A stretch of DNA of 64,000 nucleotides from positions 62,001 to 126,000 of the forward strand of contig CABVBU010000002.1 of assembly GCA_902496665.1 (NCBI GenBank), given 5' to 3'. Position numbers and translations under genes: made by a program. A model generated the notes under the pieces. It saw only the letters and a list, made by a program, of their open reading frames with translations. It had not been told where the DNA came from and did no database searches. Within the stretch, counting starts at the first letter, position 1. Every line of letters begins with the position of its first letter. Origin of the DNA: an uncultured Clostridium sp. GTDB lineage: Bacteria; Bacillota; Clostridia; Lachnospirales; Lachnospiraceae. Positions 8,197-16,739 of this stretch are shown here, piece after piece.

Positions 8197-8550
8197 ATGA
8201 GTGTGACAAAGAATAATCGGGCAACAGGCAGCATCTATGAAGAAAAGATCGCTGCCTTTTTAAAACAGAACGGATTTGTGATCCTGGAGAGGAATTACCG
8301 CTGCAAGCAGGGCGAGATCGATATTATCGCGAAGGATGGAAAATATTTCGTGTTTATCGAGGTGAAATTCCGCGCCAGCGGTTCGGCTGGCTTTTCACTG
8401 GAAGCCATTGATCACAGAAAGACTATGCGGATCCGGAACGCAGCGGTGTATTATCTGTTTTCCCATCACCTTCCGGAGGAGACTCCGTGCCGGTTTGATG
8501 CTGCGGGGATCGATGGGGAAGAGATCACGTATATCAGAAACGCTTTTTAA
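8197..8550 (+). CDS. YraN family endonuclease-like protein (UPF0102)
   Basis: The protein of about 117 residues has the restriction endonuclease-like core motif of this family, GEIDIIAKDG...FVFIEVKFR (about residues 38-58), in which Asp and Glu-x-Lys form a PD-(D/E)xK-type site. The biological role is not settled; the gene commonly follows rnhB. Start choice is uncertain: the ATG at 8197 overlaps a GGGGG tract, and the GTG at 8203 sits at a better distance from it and would give a protein two residues shorter. A longer in-frame ORF upstream overlaps rnhB and is not conserved. Confidence 0.9.
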   Translation: MSVTKNNRATGSIYEEKIAAFLKQNGFVILERNYRCKQGEIDIIAKDGKYFVFIEVKFRASGSAGFSLEAIDHRKTMRIRNAAVYYLFSHHLPEETPCRFDAAGIDGEEITYIRNAF

Positions 8551-8601
8551 TGAAATAGTCTTTTATTTTTTGCATGAGGTATCTCGGAAAGGGGAAAATT
8601 T

Positions 8602-9468
8602 ATGAATCAGTGGATCAGAAAAACAGATGCGGCGGATCATATGAGAGAAGTGACAAAGAGCGGTGTCACATATCTGACATTTCCGGTACTTGATGCCACG
8701 GGAATCGTCACTCACGCGTTCTCCACGAGAATGGGCGGTGTCAGCGAGGGCTGGTATTCGACCATGAATTTTTCCTTTACCCGCGGTGATAACCGGGAAC
8801 ATGTGCTGGAGAATTACAGCAGGATGGCGGCGGCCCTCGGTGTGGACCGGGAAAAAATGGTCTTAACCTGGCAGACCCACACGACAAATATCCGCGTTGT
8901 CTCCGAGGATGATCTCGGAAAAGGCGTTGTGAAGGACCGGGACTACCGGGATATCGACGGACTTCTCACGAACATGCCGGGCGTAACGCTTGTGACATTT
9001 TTTGCGGACTGTGTTCCGTTATATTTTGTAGATCCGAAACACCATGCCATTGGTCTCGCACATTCCGGCTGGCGGGGAACCGTGAACCGCATGGGGGAAA
9101 AGATGATACATGCGATGAAGCAGGAATACGGAACTGCCCCGGAAGACCTGATCTGCTGCGTGGGACCAAGTATCTGCAGCGACTGTTATGAGGTCGGGGA
9201 AGATGTGGCGGACAACTTCCGTGATGCATTTTCGAAAGAGGATTGTGAACACATTGTCCTTCCGTCTAAGAGCGGCGTGATCGGGAAGCGTCAGCTGGAT
9301 CTCTGGGAGGCAAATCGCCGGATCCTGATGGAAGCCGGAGTGCCGTCAAAGAATATTTCCGTCACGGATATCTGCACGAAGTGCAACCCGGATAAGCTGT
9401 TTTCCCACAGGGCGATGGGGGAGAAACGAGGGAATCTCTGCGCGTTTCTTGCGCTTAAAGAGCGATAA
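8602..9468 (+). CDS. pgeF: PgeF/YfiH family multicopper-like protein (purine nucleoside phosphorylase)
   Basis: The 288-residue protein belongs to the DUF152/YfiH family. Members have been described as polyphenol oxidase-like proteins, as zinc purine nucleoside phosphorylases, and as the peptidoglycan editing factor PgeF. Conserved features are WQTHTTNI (about residues 93-100), FADCVPLYF (about 134), the HSGWRGT motif (about 153-159) and a cysteine-rich CVGPSICSDCYEVGE stretch (about 189). It has an AAAGGGG site and stands alone between yraN and the spore gene. Confidence 0.92.
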   Translation: MNQWIRKTDAADHMREVTKSGVTYLTFPVLDATGIVTHAFSTRMGGVSEGWYSTMNFSFTRGDNREHVLENYSRMAAALGVDREKMVLTWQTHTTNIRVVSEDDLGKGVVKDRDYRDIDGLLTNMPGVTLVTFFADCVPLYFVDPKHHAIGLAHSGWRGTVNRMGEKMIHAMKQEYGTAPEDLICCVGPSICSDCYEVGEDVADNFRDAFSKEDCEHIVLPSKSGVIGKRQLDLWEANRRILMEAGVPSKNISVTDICTKCNPDKLFSHRAMGEKRGNLCAFLALKER

Positions 9469-9569
9469 AAAGTCTCGAAGCCGCTGATATTGAATTGCAG
9501 GCAGAGCCGACAGACAGCACGAAGTGGTTCAATTGCAAGAAAACGACATTTCACACAAAACCTTCCAGT

Positions 9570-9596
9570 GTATTATTTTTCAGGACGCTCATACTA
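9570..9596 (+). promoter_or_regulatory. Candidate sigma-G promoter for the SASP gene
   Basis: CATACTA at 9590-9596 matches the forespore sigma-G -10 consensus exactly. A GTATT -35-like element lies 15 bases upstream (9570-9574), shorter than the usual 17-18 bases. SASP genes are standard sigma-G targets, which supports the reading. Confidence 0.5.
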
Positions 9597-9664
9597 GGAA
9601 CGTACCATCAAACATGCCCGATGCGAAAGCAGGAAAGGCATTACACTAAAAGGAGGCGTATCTT

Positions 9665-9877
9665 ATGTCTAACACAAGCAGTTCTTCTAACCGTGTAGTA
9701 GTTCCGGAAGCAAAGGAAGCGATGGACAAATTCAAAATGGAGATCGCAGGTGAACTCGGAGTACCGCTCACAAACGGCTACAACGGCAACCTGACTTCTT
9801 ACCAGAACGGCAGCGTCGGCGGCTATATGGTCAAGAAGATGATCGAGGAGCAGGAAAAGAAGATGGCAGGTAAATAA
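9665..9877 (+). CDS. Small acid-soluble spore protein, alpha/beta type
   Basis: The 70-residue protein matches alpha/beta-type SASPs, which coat and protect spore DNA and are later degraded by the GPR protease. The recognisable parts are the segment around residues 11-40 (EAKEAMDKFKMEIAGELGVP), with its GPR-type Glu-rich helix, and the GYNGNLTSYQNGSVGGYMVK region (about 43-62). An AAAGGAGG site precedes the ATG. It is a single-gene unit with a probable sigma-G promoter and a terminator, and it shows the organism makes endospores. Confidence 0.95.
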   Translation: MSNTSSSSNRVVVPEAKEAMDKFKMEIAGELGVPLTNGYNGNLTSYQNGSVGGYMVKKMIEEQEKKMAGK

Positions 9878-9933
9878 AGCCTGAGCATCCGGAAAGCCTT
9901 CGCAGGAAAGACGGGACCTCATCAGTTCCATCT

Positions 9934-9951
9934 GCCCTGTGAGGGCTTTTT
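9934..9951 (+). terminator. Terminator after the SASP gene
   Basis: GCCCT (9934-9938) pairs with AGGGC (9942-9946) around a three-base loop, followed by five T residues. It is short but well formed. Confidence 0.7.
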
Positions 9952-10010
9952 CCATGTCACGGTTCACGCCTTGCGCAGACAGTAACTGAGTATGTTACAG
10001 CAAAAAATAC

Positions 10011-10039
10011 TTGTATAATAGAAAAAATGCGATTATAAT
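10011..10039 (+). promoter_or_regulatory. Promoter of rsmD-coaD
   Basis: TTGTAT (10011-10016) and TATAAT (10034-10039) are spaced 17 bases apart. The leader carries a hairpin (10057-10065 with 10071-10079) before rsmD. Confidence 0.8.
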
Positions 10040-10123
10040 GGGTATGCTTTCTTACGGTCAGCGCAGCAAGTGCGCAGACCTGCTGAACAGTTACGAATAA
10101 TTGCAAGATTCAGAGGTTGAAAT

Positions 10124-10684
10124 ATGAGAGTGATTGCAGGCAGCGCGAGACGGCTGCTTTTAAAGACGGTGGAGGGAATGGAGACAAGACCCACCACGGA
10201 CCGGATAAAAGAGACTCTGTTTAATATGCTTCAGAATGACCTTTACGGGGCAAGATTCCTGGATCTTTTCGCGGGAAGCGGCGCGATTGGAATCGAGGCG
10301 TTAAGCCGCGGGGCGAAGGAAGCGGTCTTTGTCGATAAGGGTGACGGACAGATTTCCTGCATCCGGGAGAATTTAAAGACAACCCACCTGGAAGAAAAGG
10401 CCAAGGTCATGTCTGCGGATGTGACAGAGGCAGTTCGGAGACTTGATCGGGATGGAAAGTCGTTTGACTTTATCTTTATGGATCCACCGTACCGGATGGA
10501 TCTTCCGAAAAAAGTCCTTGAGGCATTAAAGGATACCTGTCTCGCGGACGAAGAGACGCTGATCATCGCTGAGGAAGCTCTTGACGTGGATTTTTCCTGG
10601 GCTGGTGCACTCGGGTATGAGATCGTGAAGATCAAAGAATATAAGACGAATAAACATGTTTTCCTTAAAATTAAGGAAGTGTAA
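10124..10684 (+). CDS. rsmD: 16S rRNA (guanine-966-N2)-methyltransferase RsmD
   Basis: RsmD methylates G966 of 16S rRNA in the small subunit. The 186-residue protein starts MRVIAGSARR and has RPTTDRIKETLFN (about 24-36), the SAM-binding DLFAGSGAIGIEALSRGA (about 46-63) and the catalytic DPPY motif (about 124-127). The rsmD-coaD order is widely conserved in bacteria, and the two genes are probably co-transcribed here across a 114-base gap. Confidence 0.97.
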   Translation: MRVIAGSARRLLLKTVEGMETRPTTDRIKETLFNMLQNDLYGARFLDLFAGSGAIGIEALSRGAKEAVFVDKGDGQISCIRENLKTTHLEEKAKVMSADVTEAVRRLDRDGKSFDFIFMDPPYRMDLPKKVLEALKDTCLADEETLIIAEEALDVDFSWAGALGYEIVKIKEYKTNKHVFLKIKEV

Positions 10685-10798
10685 TGAAGTGACCAGTACT
10701 AATGACAGATCACAGGCTGGAAATTGCCAGAACAAAGCCAGAAAAAACACATAAAATGAGGAGATAAACCGCAGCAGCCTGCGGCATAGACAAAAATC

Positions 10799-11296
10799 AT
10801 GAAGACAGCAATCTATCCGGGAAGTTTTGACCCGGTCACACTGGGACATATCGATGTTATCAAGAGGGCATCAAAATTATTCGATCATCTGATCATCGGC
10901 GTTCTCAATAATCGCGCGAAAACGCCATTGTTTTCTGTGGAAGAACGTGTTAAGATGTTAGAAGAGGTCACAAAAGACATCCCGAACGTGGAGGTAAAGA
11001 GCTTTGCGGGACTTACTGTTGACTTTGCGAAAGAATGCAACGCCAACGCCGTTGTCCGTGGACTCCGCGCGATCACTGACTTCGAATATGAACTCCAGAT
11101 CGCCCAGTTAAACCGCGTGATGGATACCAGCATTGACACAGTATTTCTGACCACGAGCCTTGAGTACGCGTACTTAAGTTCCAGTACCGTAAAGGAAGTT
11201 GCGGCTTACGGCGGGGATATTTCGAATTTTGTAACACCTTATGTGGCGGATGAAGTACATAAGAGACTGCGTGAGAGACAAGGCAGTCAGGTGTAA
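10799..11296 (+). CDS. coaD: Phosphopantetheine adenylyltransferase CoaD
   Basis: CoaD transfers AMP from ATP to 4'-phosphopantetheine, the fourth step of coenzyme A synthesis. The 165-residue protein has the nucleotidyltransferase signature YPGSFDPVTLGHIDV (residues 6-20, including the TxGH motif) and the second motif SSSTVKEVA (about 127-135). The ATG at 10799 has no adjacent Shine-Dalgarno; a GAGGAG (10758-10763) lies 35 bases upstream, with a small hairpin (10769-10784) in between. The protein N-terminus is unambiguous despite this. Confidence 0.97.
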   Translation: MKTAIYPGSFDPVTLGHIDVIKRASKLFDHLIIGVLNNRAKTPLFSVEERVKMLEEVTKDIPNVEVKSFAGLTVDFAKECNANAVVRGLRAITDFEYELQIAQLNRVMDTSIDTVFLTTSLEYAYLSSSTVKEVAAYGGDISNFVTPYVADEVHKRLRERQGSQV

Positions 11297-11317
11297 GGGA
11301 AAGGAAAAGGAAACGAC

Positions 11318-11908
11318 ATGAGCAGAATTGAACAGTTAATCAATGAAATTGAGGAATATATCGACAGCTGTAAATTTCAGCCGTTATCTACAACAAAGAT
11401 TATCGTAAACAAAGAGGAGCTGGACGAGCTTTTAGTGGAGCTTCGTTTGAGAATCCCGGATGAGATCAAACAGTATCAGAAGATCATCAGCAACCAGGAT
11501 GCGATCCTCTCTGATGCCCACAGCAAGGCAGACGCAATGCTCGCAGAGGCAACGGCCCAGACAAACGAGCTTGTAAACGAGCACGAGATCATGCAGAGAG
11601 CTTACGCCCAGGCAAATGAGATCATCGAGCAGGCCCAGGCCCAGGCCCAGACTATCGTTGACAACGCAGTCGCTGACGCAAACAGTGTCCGTCAGGGATC
11701 TATCCAGTACACAGACGATATGTTAAAGAGCCTTCAGACAATTATGAACCACACAATGGAAGGTGCCCAGGGCCGCTTCGACGCGTTCATGAACTCCATG
11801 AAGTCCAGCTACGATATTGTTTCCTCCAACAGAAAGGAACTTTCCTCTGGAATCATTACCGAGAAAGAGGAAGACGCTGCGCCGGAGACTGAGAATAAGA
11901 ACGTTTAA
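11318..11908 (+). CDS. Coiled-coil protein, DivIVA/ATP synthase b-chain-like, function unknown
   Basis: The 196-residue protein is mostly helical, with a long Ala/Gln/Glu-rich coiled coil from about residue 55 to 165 containing repeats of the type AQAQAQ. There is no signal peptide or membrane segment. Similar proteins follow coaD in Lachnospiraceae genomes and are often labelled ATPase or DivIVA-like because of the coiled coil; that label is compositional and not functional. A scaffold role in the cell envelope or division is possible (inference). Its terminator appears to lie inside the convergent ylbJ gene (12038-12068). Confidence 0.8.
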   Translation: MSRIEQLINEIEEYIDSCKFQPLSTTKIIVNKEELDELLVELRLRIPDEIKQYQKIISNQDAILSDAHSKADAMLAEATAQTNELVNEHEIMQRAYAQANEIIEQAQAQAQTIVDNAVADANSVRQGSIQYTDDMLKSLQTIMNHTMEGAQGRFDAFMNSMKSSYDIVSSNRKELSSGIITEKEEDAAPETENKNV

Positions 11909-11951
11909 TGCAGCCAGTCTGTACAGAATCGCTGATGTAAACAAAACGAAT

Positions 11952-13019
11952 TTAAAACATGGAAAAACGCAGAACACCGGTGAGGACTGCCATGATGGCA
12001 GCTGTCAGGGAAGCGTGGGCGATTTTCCAGAGGAGATACTGCCGGATGGAGAGTCCGGCAGTTTTTTTGTGCGCGGGATTCTGCCGACCGCCGCAGGAGA
12101 CCGTCTTGCTGGTGGATTCCGATGAGGATCGGTGTACCCGGATCACCGCATTTGTCTGTGACATGGCAGAAAAGCCGCCGAAGGAGAAGACAGCAGCAGC
12201 TGCAATTGCAGAATATGGGTAGGTAAGGGAAGCGCTGACTGCACGGATTCCTGTCGTGATCTCCAGTGTACCAGAGAAAAACAGACGGATTGGGGCTGGA
12301 ATCTCAGGATTATTCCGGATCACAAGAATCAAAATAGAGTAAAAGATCAGATAGCCGCCGATCTTTACGAGAATCTCTGCGGAGTTCAGGATCGCGGTAT
12401 CCAGGGAAAGAACAGGACTGGACGATTTATCGGATCGTGTAGGCTTTGAAGAAAACGCACTGGTGAAATCCAGCGCTGGATGTTGTTGGAGAATACCGAA
12501 ATTTTCCTGGATGGATTCAGGATTAAAAGGTGCTCGATAAATGAAGTGTGCCGGGATAGCAAGCAGCAGGAGCGGCGTGTAAATGGCAAAAACAAAGCAA
12601 AATAGCGGCAACTGAGAGGCAAACATGGGATAGACGAAACCTGCGAGAAACATCGGACTCGGGTGATTGCAGAGGGCGAAGAGAAACTTTGCCTCACTGG
12701 AGCTGAGCCGCCTTTCCGCGAGAAAGTCTGCACATGTTTTTGCGCCCATAGGACAGCCGCAGAGGAGCCCTGTGAGGAGAACATACCATCCGTCTGCTGA
12801 CAGCCCGCAGAAACGGAAAATCACCGTAAACGGCTGCATAAGCCAGGAGATCCCGCCGGAGGCAGAGAGGACGGAGGACAGAACCATAAATGGAAACAGC
12901 GCCGGTACCACTGCAGAATACCACAAAAGAAGTCCTGCAGCTGCCCCTTTTGTCACAAGGTCCGCGTGAAAGATCATAAAAAGCAGGGAGAAAAGAGCCA
13001 GGATTGATGTCTTTATCAT
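11952..13019 (-). CDS. ylbJ: Sporulation integral membrane protein YlbJ
   Basis: YlbJ is a polytopic membrane protein needed for normal spore cortex formation in Bacillus. The 355-residue protein shows many hydrophobic segments and the family stretches LLWYSAVVPALFPFMVLSSV (about residues 31-50) and GLLCGCPMGAKTCADF (about 84-99). The ATG at 13019 was chosen because an AGGAG site lies five bases before it; upstream in-frame codons lack one. It is convergent with the coiled-coil gene (43 bases between stop codons) and divergent from the pseudouridine synthase gene. Confidence 0.9.
   Translation of the reverse strand: MIKTSILALFSLLFMIFHADLVTKGAAAGLLLWYSAVVPALFPFMVLSSVLSASGGISWLMQPFTVIFRFCGLSADGWYVLLTGLLCGCPMGAKTCADFLAERRLSSSEAKFLFALCNHPSPMFLAGFVYPMFASQLPLFCFVFAIYTPLLLLAIPAHFIYRAPFNPESIQENFGILQQHPALDFTSAFSSKPTRSDKSSSPVLSLDTAILNSAEILVKIGGYLIFYSILILVIRNNPEIPAPIRLFFSGTLEITTGIRAVSASLTYPYSAIAAAAVFSFGGFSAMSQTNAVIRVHRSSSESTSKTVSCGGRQNPAHKKTAGLSIRQYLLWKIAHASLTAAIMAVLTGVLRFSMF
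12038..12068 (+). terminator. Plus-strand terminator embedded in the ylbJ coding region
   Basis: ACTGCCGGA (12038-12046) pairs perfectly with TCCGGCAGT (12054-12062), followed by seven T residues on the plus strand. It is correctly oriented to end the coiled-coil gene transcript about 130 bases after its stop, antisense to the 3' end of ylbJ. Confidence 0.75.
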
Positions 13020-13234
13020 AAATACTCCTAATGAGGATATTTTGATCAGGTTTACCGGGTGCCCCAGATAAACTCTTTCTATTATTTTCATTGTACTTTC
13101 ATCGGAATTTTGATATGATAAAGATAGTGTGCTTTTCTATTCAAAAGTCCATATTTGCCGGGAATTCTGCATTTCCCAATAGAATGAATACGGACTGGAC
13201 CAGAAAAGCACGGGATTCGGAAGGAGAGAAATAC

Positions 13235-13981
13235 TTGGAAAAAGCAATCCGGTTGGATAAATATCTGGCTGATATGGGAAAAGGTACGAGAACGGCGCTC
13301 AAGGAGATGATCCGGAAAGGACGGATCACGGTGAACGGTGTGATCGTAAAAAAGCCTGAGACGAAGATAAAGAAAGGCGAAGACACGATCTGCCTTGACA
13401 ATGCGCCGGTGGAGTATGTGGAACTGGAATATTACCTTTTAAATAAACCCCAGGGTGTGATCTCCGCGACGGAGGACCGCCGCAGGGAGACGGTCGTGGA
13501 TCTGATCGATGAAAAGAGCAGAAAAGACCTGTTCCCGGTGGGACGCCTGGATATCGATACGGAAGGTCTGCTTCTCATCACAAACGACGGGGCGCTGTCC
13601 CACCGCCTCCTCGCGCCGGGACACCATGTGGACAAGGTGTACGAGGCGAGATGTGCGGGGCTTGTCCCAGATGAGGCGGTGCAGAGGTTTCATGACGGAA
13701 TGAAGCTCGCAGACGGACTTTCCTGCATGCCTGCGGAACTTGAAATTTTAGAGCGGAAACCGGAAGATCCGGAGATGGGAACGGCTGCGGAGAGTCTTGT
13801 ACGACTCACGCTTCATGAGGGAAAATTCCACCAGGTGAAGCGCATGATGGAGGAAGTCGGCTGTCCGGTACTCCATTTAAAACGTCTGTCCATGGGTCCT
13901 CTGAAGCTTGACGATACCTTAAAGACCGGGGAATACCGGAAACTGACGGATAAAGAACGGGAGTTGTTGGAAAACTTATGA
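13235..13981 (+). CDS. RsuA/RluB family 16S/23S rRNA pseudouridine synthase
   Basis: The enzyme isomerises a specific uridine in rRNA. It has an N-terminal S4 RNA-binding domain (IRLDKYLADMGKGTRTALKE, about residues 5-24) and the catalytic motif GRLDIDTEGLLLITNDG (about 106-122), with Asp in RLD as nucleophile. The start is most likely the TTG at 13235, with AAGGAGAG seven bases upstream; ATG codons further up have no ribosome site and add non-conserved residues. The stop overlaps the next gene by four bases (ATGA), so the two are translationally coupled. The exact rRNA target cannot be read from the sequence. Confidence 0.92.
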   Translation: MEKAIRLDKYLADMGKGTRTALKEMIRKGRITVNGVIVKKPETKIKKGEDTICLDNAPVEYVELEYYLLNKPQGVISATEDRRRETVVDLIDEKSRKDLFPVGRLDIDTEGLLLITNDGALSHRLLAPGHHVDKVYEARCAGLVPDEAVQRFHDGMKLADGLSCMPAELEILERKPEDPEMGTAAESLVRLTLHEGKFHQVKRMMEEVGCPVLHLKRLSMGPLKLDDTLKTGEYRKLTDKERELLENL

Positions 13982-14634
13982 TAAAGAATTTTTTGGAAAA
14001 TAAAAAGGCGATGCTTTTTGATCTGGATGGGACTCTGGTGGATTCCATGTGGATGTGGGAGGCAATCGATATCGAATTTTTGGGAGCTTACGGCTATGAA
14101 TGCCCGGACGATATCCAGAGAGCGATTGAGGGAATGAGCTTTTCGGAGACGGCGGTATATTTTAAGGAGCGGTTTGATCTCCCGTTAAGTCTTGAGGAAA
14201 TCAAGGCGGTCTGGACCCGGATGTCGATTGACAAGTACCGTCATGAAGTGCCCTTGAAGCCGGGTGTGCTGGAATTTTTGAAATACTGTAAGGAGAACGG
14301 GATCCGCACAGGAATCGGGACCAGCAACGGAAGCGAGATCGTAGATGCGGTCCTGACATCTTTGAAGGTGAAAGAATATTTTGATGCGGTGGTGACAGCC
14401 TGCGAGGTGGCCCACGGAAAGCCGGAGCCGGATATCTACATTGAAGTCGCAAAGCGTCTTGGCGTGAAACCGGAGAACTGCCTCGTGTTTGAGGATATCC
14501 CGGCAGGAATCATGGCAGGCAAAGCGGCGGGGATGCCGGTGATCGCCATGGAGGATGATTTCTCGGCAGATCTGATGGATGAGAAGAGAGAGCTTGCGGA
14601 CGCGGTGATCTCCGATTACAGAGAATTATTGTAG
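13978..14634 (+). CDS. HAD-superfamily phosphatase, beta-phosphoglucomutase-like subfamily
   Basis: The 218-residue protein has the HAD motif I FDLDGTLVDS (about residues 14-23), a helical cap domain, motif II around GTSNG (about 112) and motif III/IV in KPEPDIYIEVAKRLGVKPENCLVFED (about 147-172). These features fit a small-metabolite phosphatase or phosphomutase. The substrate is not predictable from the sequence. It overlaps the upstream pseudouridine synthase gene by four bases. Confidence 0.93.
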   Translation: MIKNFLENKKAMLFDLDGTLVDSMWMWEAIDIEFLGAYGYECPDDIQRAIEGMSFSETAVYFKERFDLPLSLEEIKAVWTRMSIDKYRHEVPLKPGVLEFLKYCKENGIRTGIGTSNGSEIVDAVLTSLKVKEYFDAVVTACEVAHGKPEPDIYIEVAKRLGVKPENCLVFEDIPAGIMAGKAAGMPVIAMEDDFSADLMDEKRELADAVISDYRELL

Positions 14635-14692
14635 TTTTTATAAAAATGGCTCATTTGCCGGTTCAAGAATAAAATGAATAAGGACATAACAT

Positions 14693-16663
14693 ATGATACA
14701 TGATTTTCTCCCGGTATGCCGGGCAGATATGGAAAAAAGAGGATGGGACCAGTGCGATTTCGTCTATGTTTGCGGGGACGCCTATGTGGACCACCCGTCC
14801 TTTGGTTCCGCGATCATCAGCCGTGTGCTGGAATCCTACGGATACAAGGTCGGGATCATCGCCCAGCCGGACTGGAAGGACAAAGAGAGCGTCCAGGTTC
14901 TCGGAAGACCGCGTCTCGGCTTCCTCGTGAGTGCCGGAAACATGGACTCCATGGTAAACCATTATTCCGTCTCAAAGAGACGCCGCGATAAGGATTCCTA
15001 CACGCCGGGCGGTGTTATGGGAAAGCGGCCGGATTATGCGGCGGTGGTCTACTGCAACCTGATCCGATCCGTTTATAAGGACATTCCCATCGTGATCGGC
15101 GGAATCGAGGCGAGCTTACGGCGCCTGGCCCACTACGATTACTGGTCAAACAAGGTGAAGCACTCGATCCTTGTGGATTCCCAGGCAGACCTGATCTCCT
15201 ACGGAATGGGCGAAAAGTCTATCGTGGAGATCGCTGACGCGCTGAACTCCGGTCTCGATGTGAAGGATATCACATTTATCGACGGAACTGTCTATAAGAC
15301 GGACAGTCTGGATTCCGTATATGACGCGGTTACCCTGCCGTCCTATGATGAGATCAAAACAGATAAAAGACGTTATGCGGAAAGCTTCAATATCCAGTAT
15401 AAAAATACGGATGCCTTCTCAGGAAAACGTCTTGTGGAGCAGTACCGGGAGAACCTTTATGTTGTCCAGAACCCACCAGCAAAACCGCTCTCTGTTCAGG
15501 AGATGGATGATGTCTACGCGCTTCCATATATGAGGCGGTGGCATCCGTCCTACGACGCGGCGGGCGGAATTCCGGCGTTCTCGGAGGTAAAATTCAGCCT
15601 GATCAGCAACCGCGGTTGCTTCGGCGGCTGCAGCTTCTGTGCGCTGACGTTCCATCAGGGGCGCATTATCCAGGTACGAAGCCACGAATCGATCATCGAT
15701 GAGGCGAAATATCTGACAAAGGAACCGGATTTTAAGGGATACATTCACGATGTGGGCGGTCCTACAGCGAACTTCCGCTTTCCGGCCTGCAAAAAACAGC
15801 TGAAATACGGAGCATGTCCGGGGAAACAGTGTCTGTTCCCAAAACCATGTGAAAACCTGATCGCGGACCATACGGATTATATCGCGCTCTTAAGAAAGCT
15901 CCGGGCGCTGCCGAAGGTGAAAAAGGTATTTATCCGTTCCGGCATCCGTTTCGACTATGTTCTCGCGGACAAGAAAAAGGATTTCTTAAGAGAACTCTGC
16001 ATGTACCATGTCAGTGGACAGCTGAAGGTCGCCCCGGAGCATGTCTCGGATCAGGTGCTCAGACTTCTCGGAAAACCGGAGAATTCCGTTTATGAGAAGT
16101 TTGCCCGGGAATATAAAAAGATGAATGAGAAGCTGGGCTTAAAACAGTATCTCGTTCCATACCTGATGTCCTCCCACCCGGGTTCCACCTTGAAAGAGGC
16201 GGTGGAGCTTGCGGAACACTTAAGGGATCTTGGCTACATGCCGGAGCAGGTACAGGATTTTTACCCGACACCGTCGACGATCTCAACATGTATGTACTAT
16301 ACAGGGCTGGATCCGCGGACGATGGAACCGGTCTATGTGCCGACGAACCCGCATGAAAAGGCGATGCAGCGTGCCCTGATCCAGTACCGGAATCCGGACA
16401 ACTATGATCTTGTAAAAGAGGCGCTGATCAAGGCAGGAAGAGAGGATCTCATCGGATTTGACCAGAAATGCCTGATCAAGCCAAGGAAGATGACGAAGGA
16501 CATCGCAGACAGAAAAAAAGATGGAATGAGAACCGGCAAAAAGCCCGGGAACGGGAAAACGGAAGGAAAAGGCCGTCAGGTCTTATCCGGCAGGGCAAAG
16601 GGAATGGCCGGACAGACCGGTGGGAGAAGACCGAAGCCGAAGCAGGGCGGACGGAAGAAATAA
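14693..16663 (+). CDS. YgiQ family radical SAM protein
   Basis: The 656-residue protein has the UPF0313/YgiQ architecture: an N-terminal domain resembling a cobalamin-binding fold, then a radical SAM core with the CxxxCxxC cluster motif in GCFGGCSFCAL (about residues 309-319). A C-terminal extension includes a very basic Lys/Gly/Arg-rich tail from about residue 615. The reaction is unknown, although the family is widespread in anaerobes. The basic tail suggests contact with nucleic acid (inference). It has no close operon partner. Confidence 0.93.
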   Translation: MIHDFLPVCRADMEKRGWDQCDFVYVCGDAYVDHPSFGSAIISRVLESYGYKVGIIAQPDWKDKESVQVLGRPRLGFLVSAGNMDSMVNHYSVSKRRRDKDSYTPGGVMGKRPDYAAVVYCNLIRSVYKDIPIVIGGIEASLRRLAHYDYWSNKVKHSILVDSQADLISYGMGEKSIVEIADALNSGLDVKDITFIDGTVYKTDSLDSVYDAVTLPSYDEIKTDKRRYAESFNIQYKNTDAFSGKRLVEQYRENLYVVQNPPAKPLSVQEMDDVYALPYMRRWHPSYDAAGGIPAFSEVKFSLISNRGCFGGCSFCALTFHQGRIIQVRSHESIIDEAKYLTKEPDFKGYIHDVGGPTANFRFPACKKQLKYGACPGKQCLFPKPCENLIADHTDYIALLRKLRALPKVKKVFIRSGIRFDYVLADKKKDFLRELCMYHVSGQLKVAPEHVSDQVLRLLGKPENSVYEKFAREYKKMNEKLGLKQYLVPYLMSSHPGSTLKEAVELAEHLRDLGYMPEQVQDFYPTPSTISTCMYYTGLDPRTMEPVYVPTNPHEKAMQRALIQYRNPDNYDLVKEALIKAGREDLIGFDQKCLIKPRKMTKDIADRKKDGMRTGKKPGNGKTEGKGRQVLSGRAKGMAGQTGGRRPKPKQGGRKK

Positions 16664-16739
16664 CGGCGTTATCCTGCGCGGATCTGTAAAAAGATGAGCA
16701 TCGATACAGCTCAACCATATTTTTAGAAAGGCAGATTTC

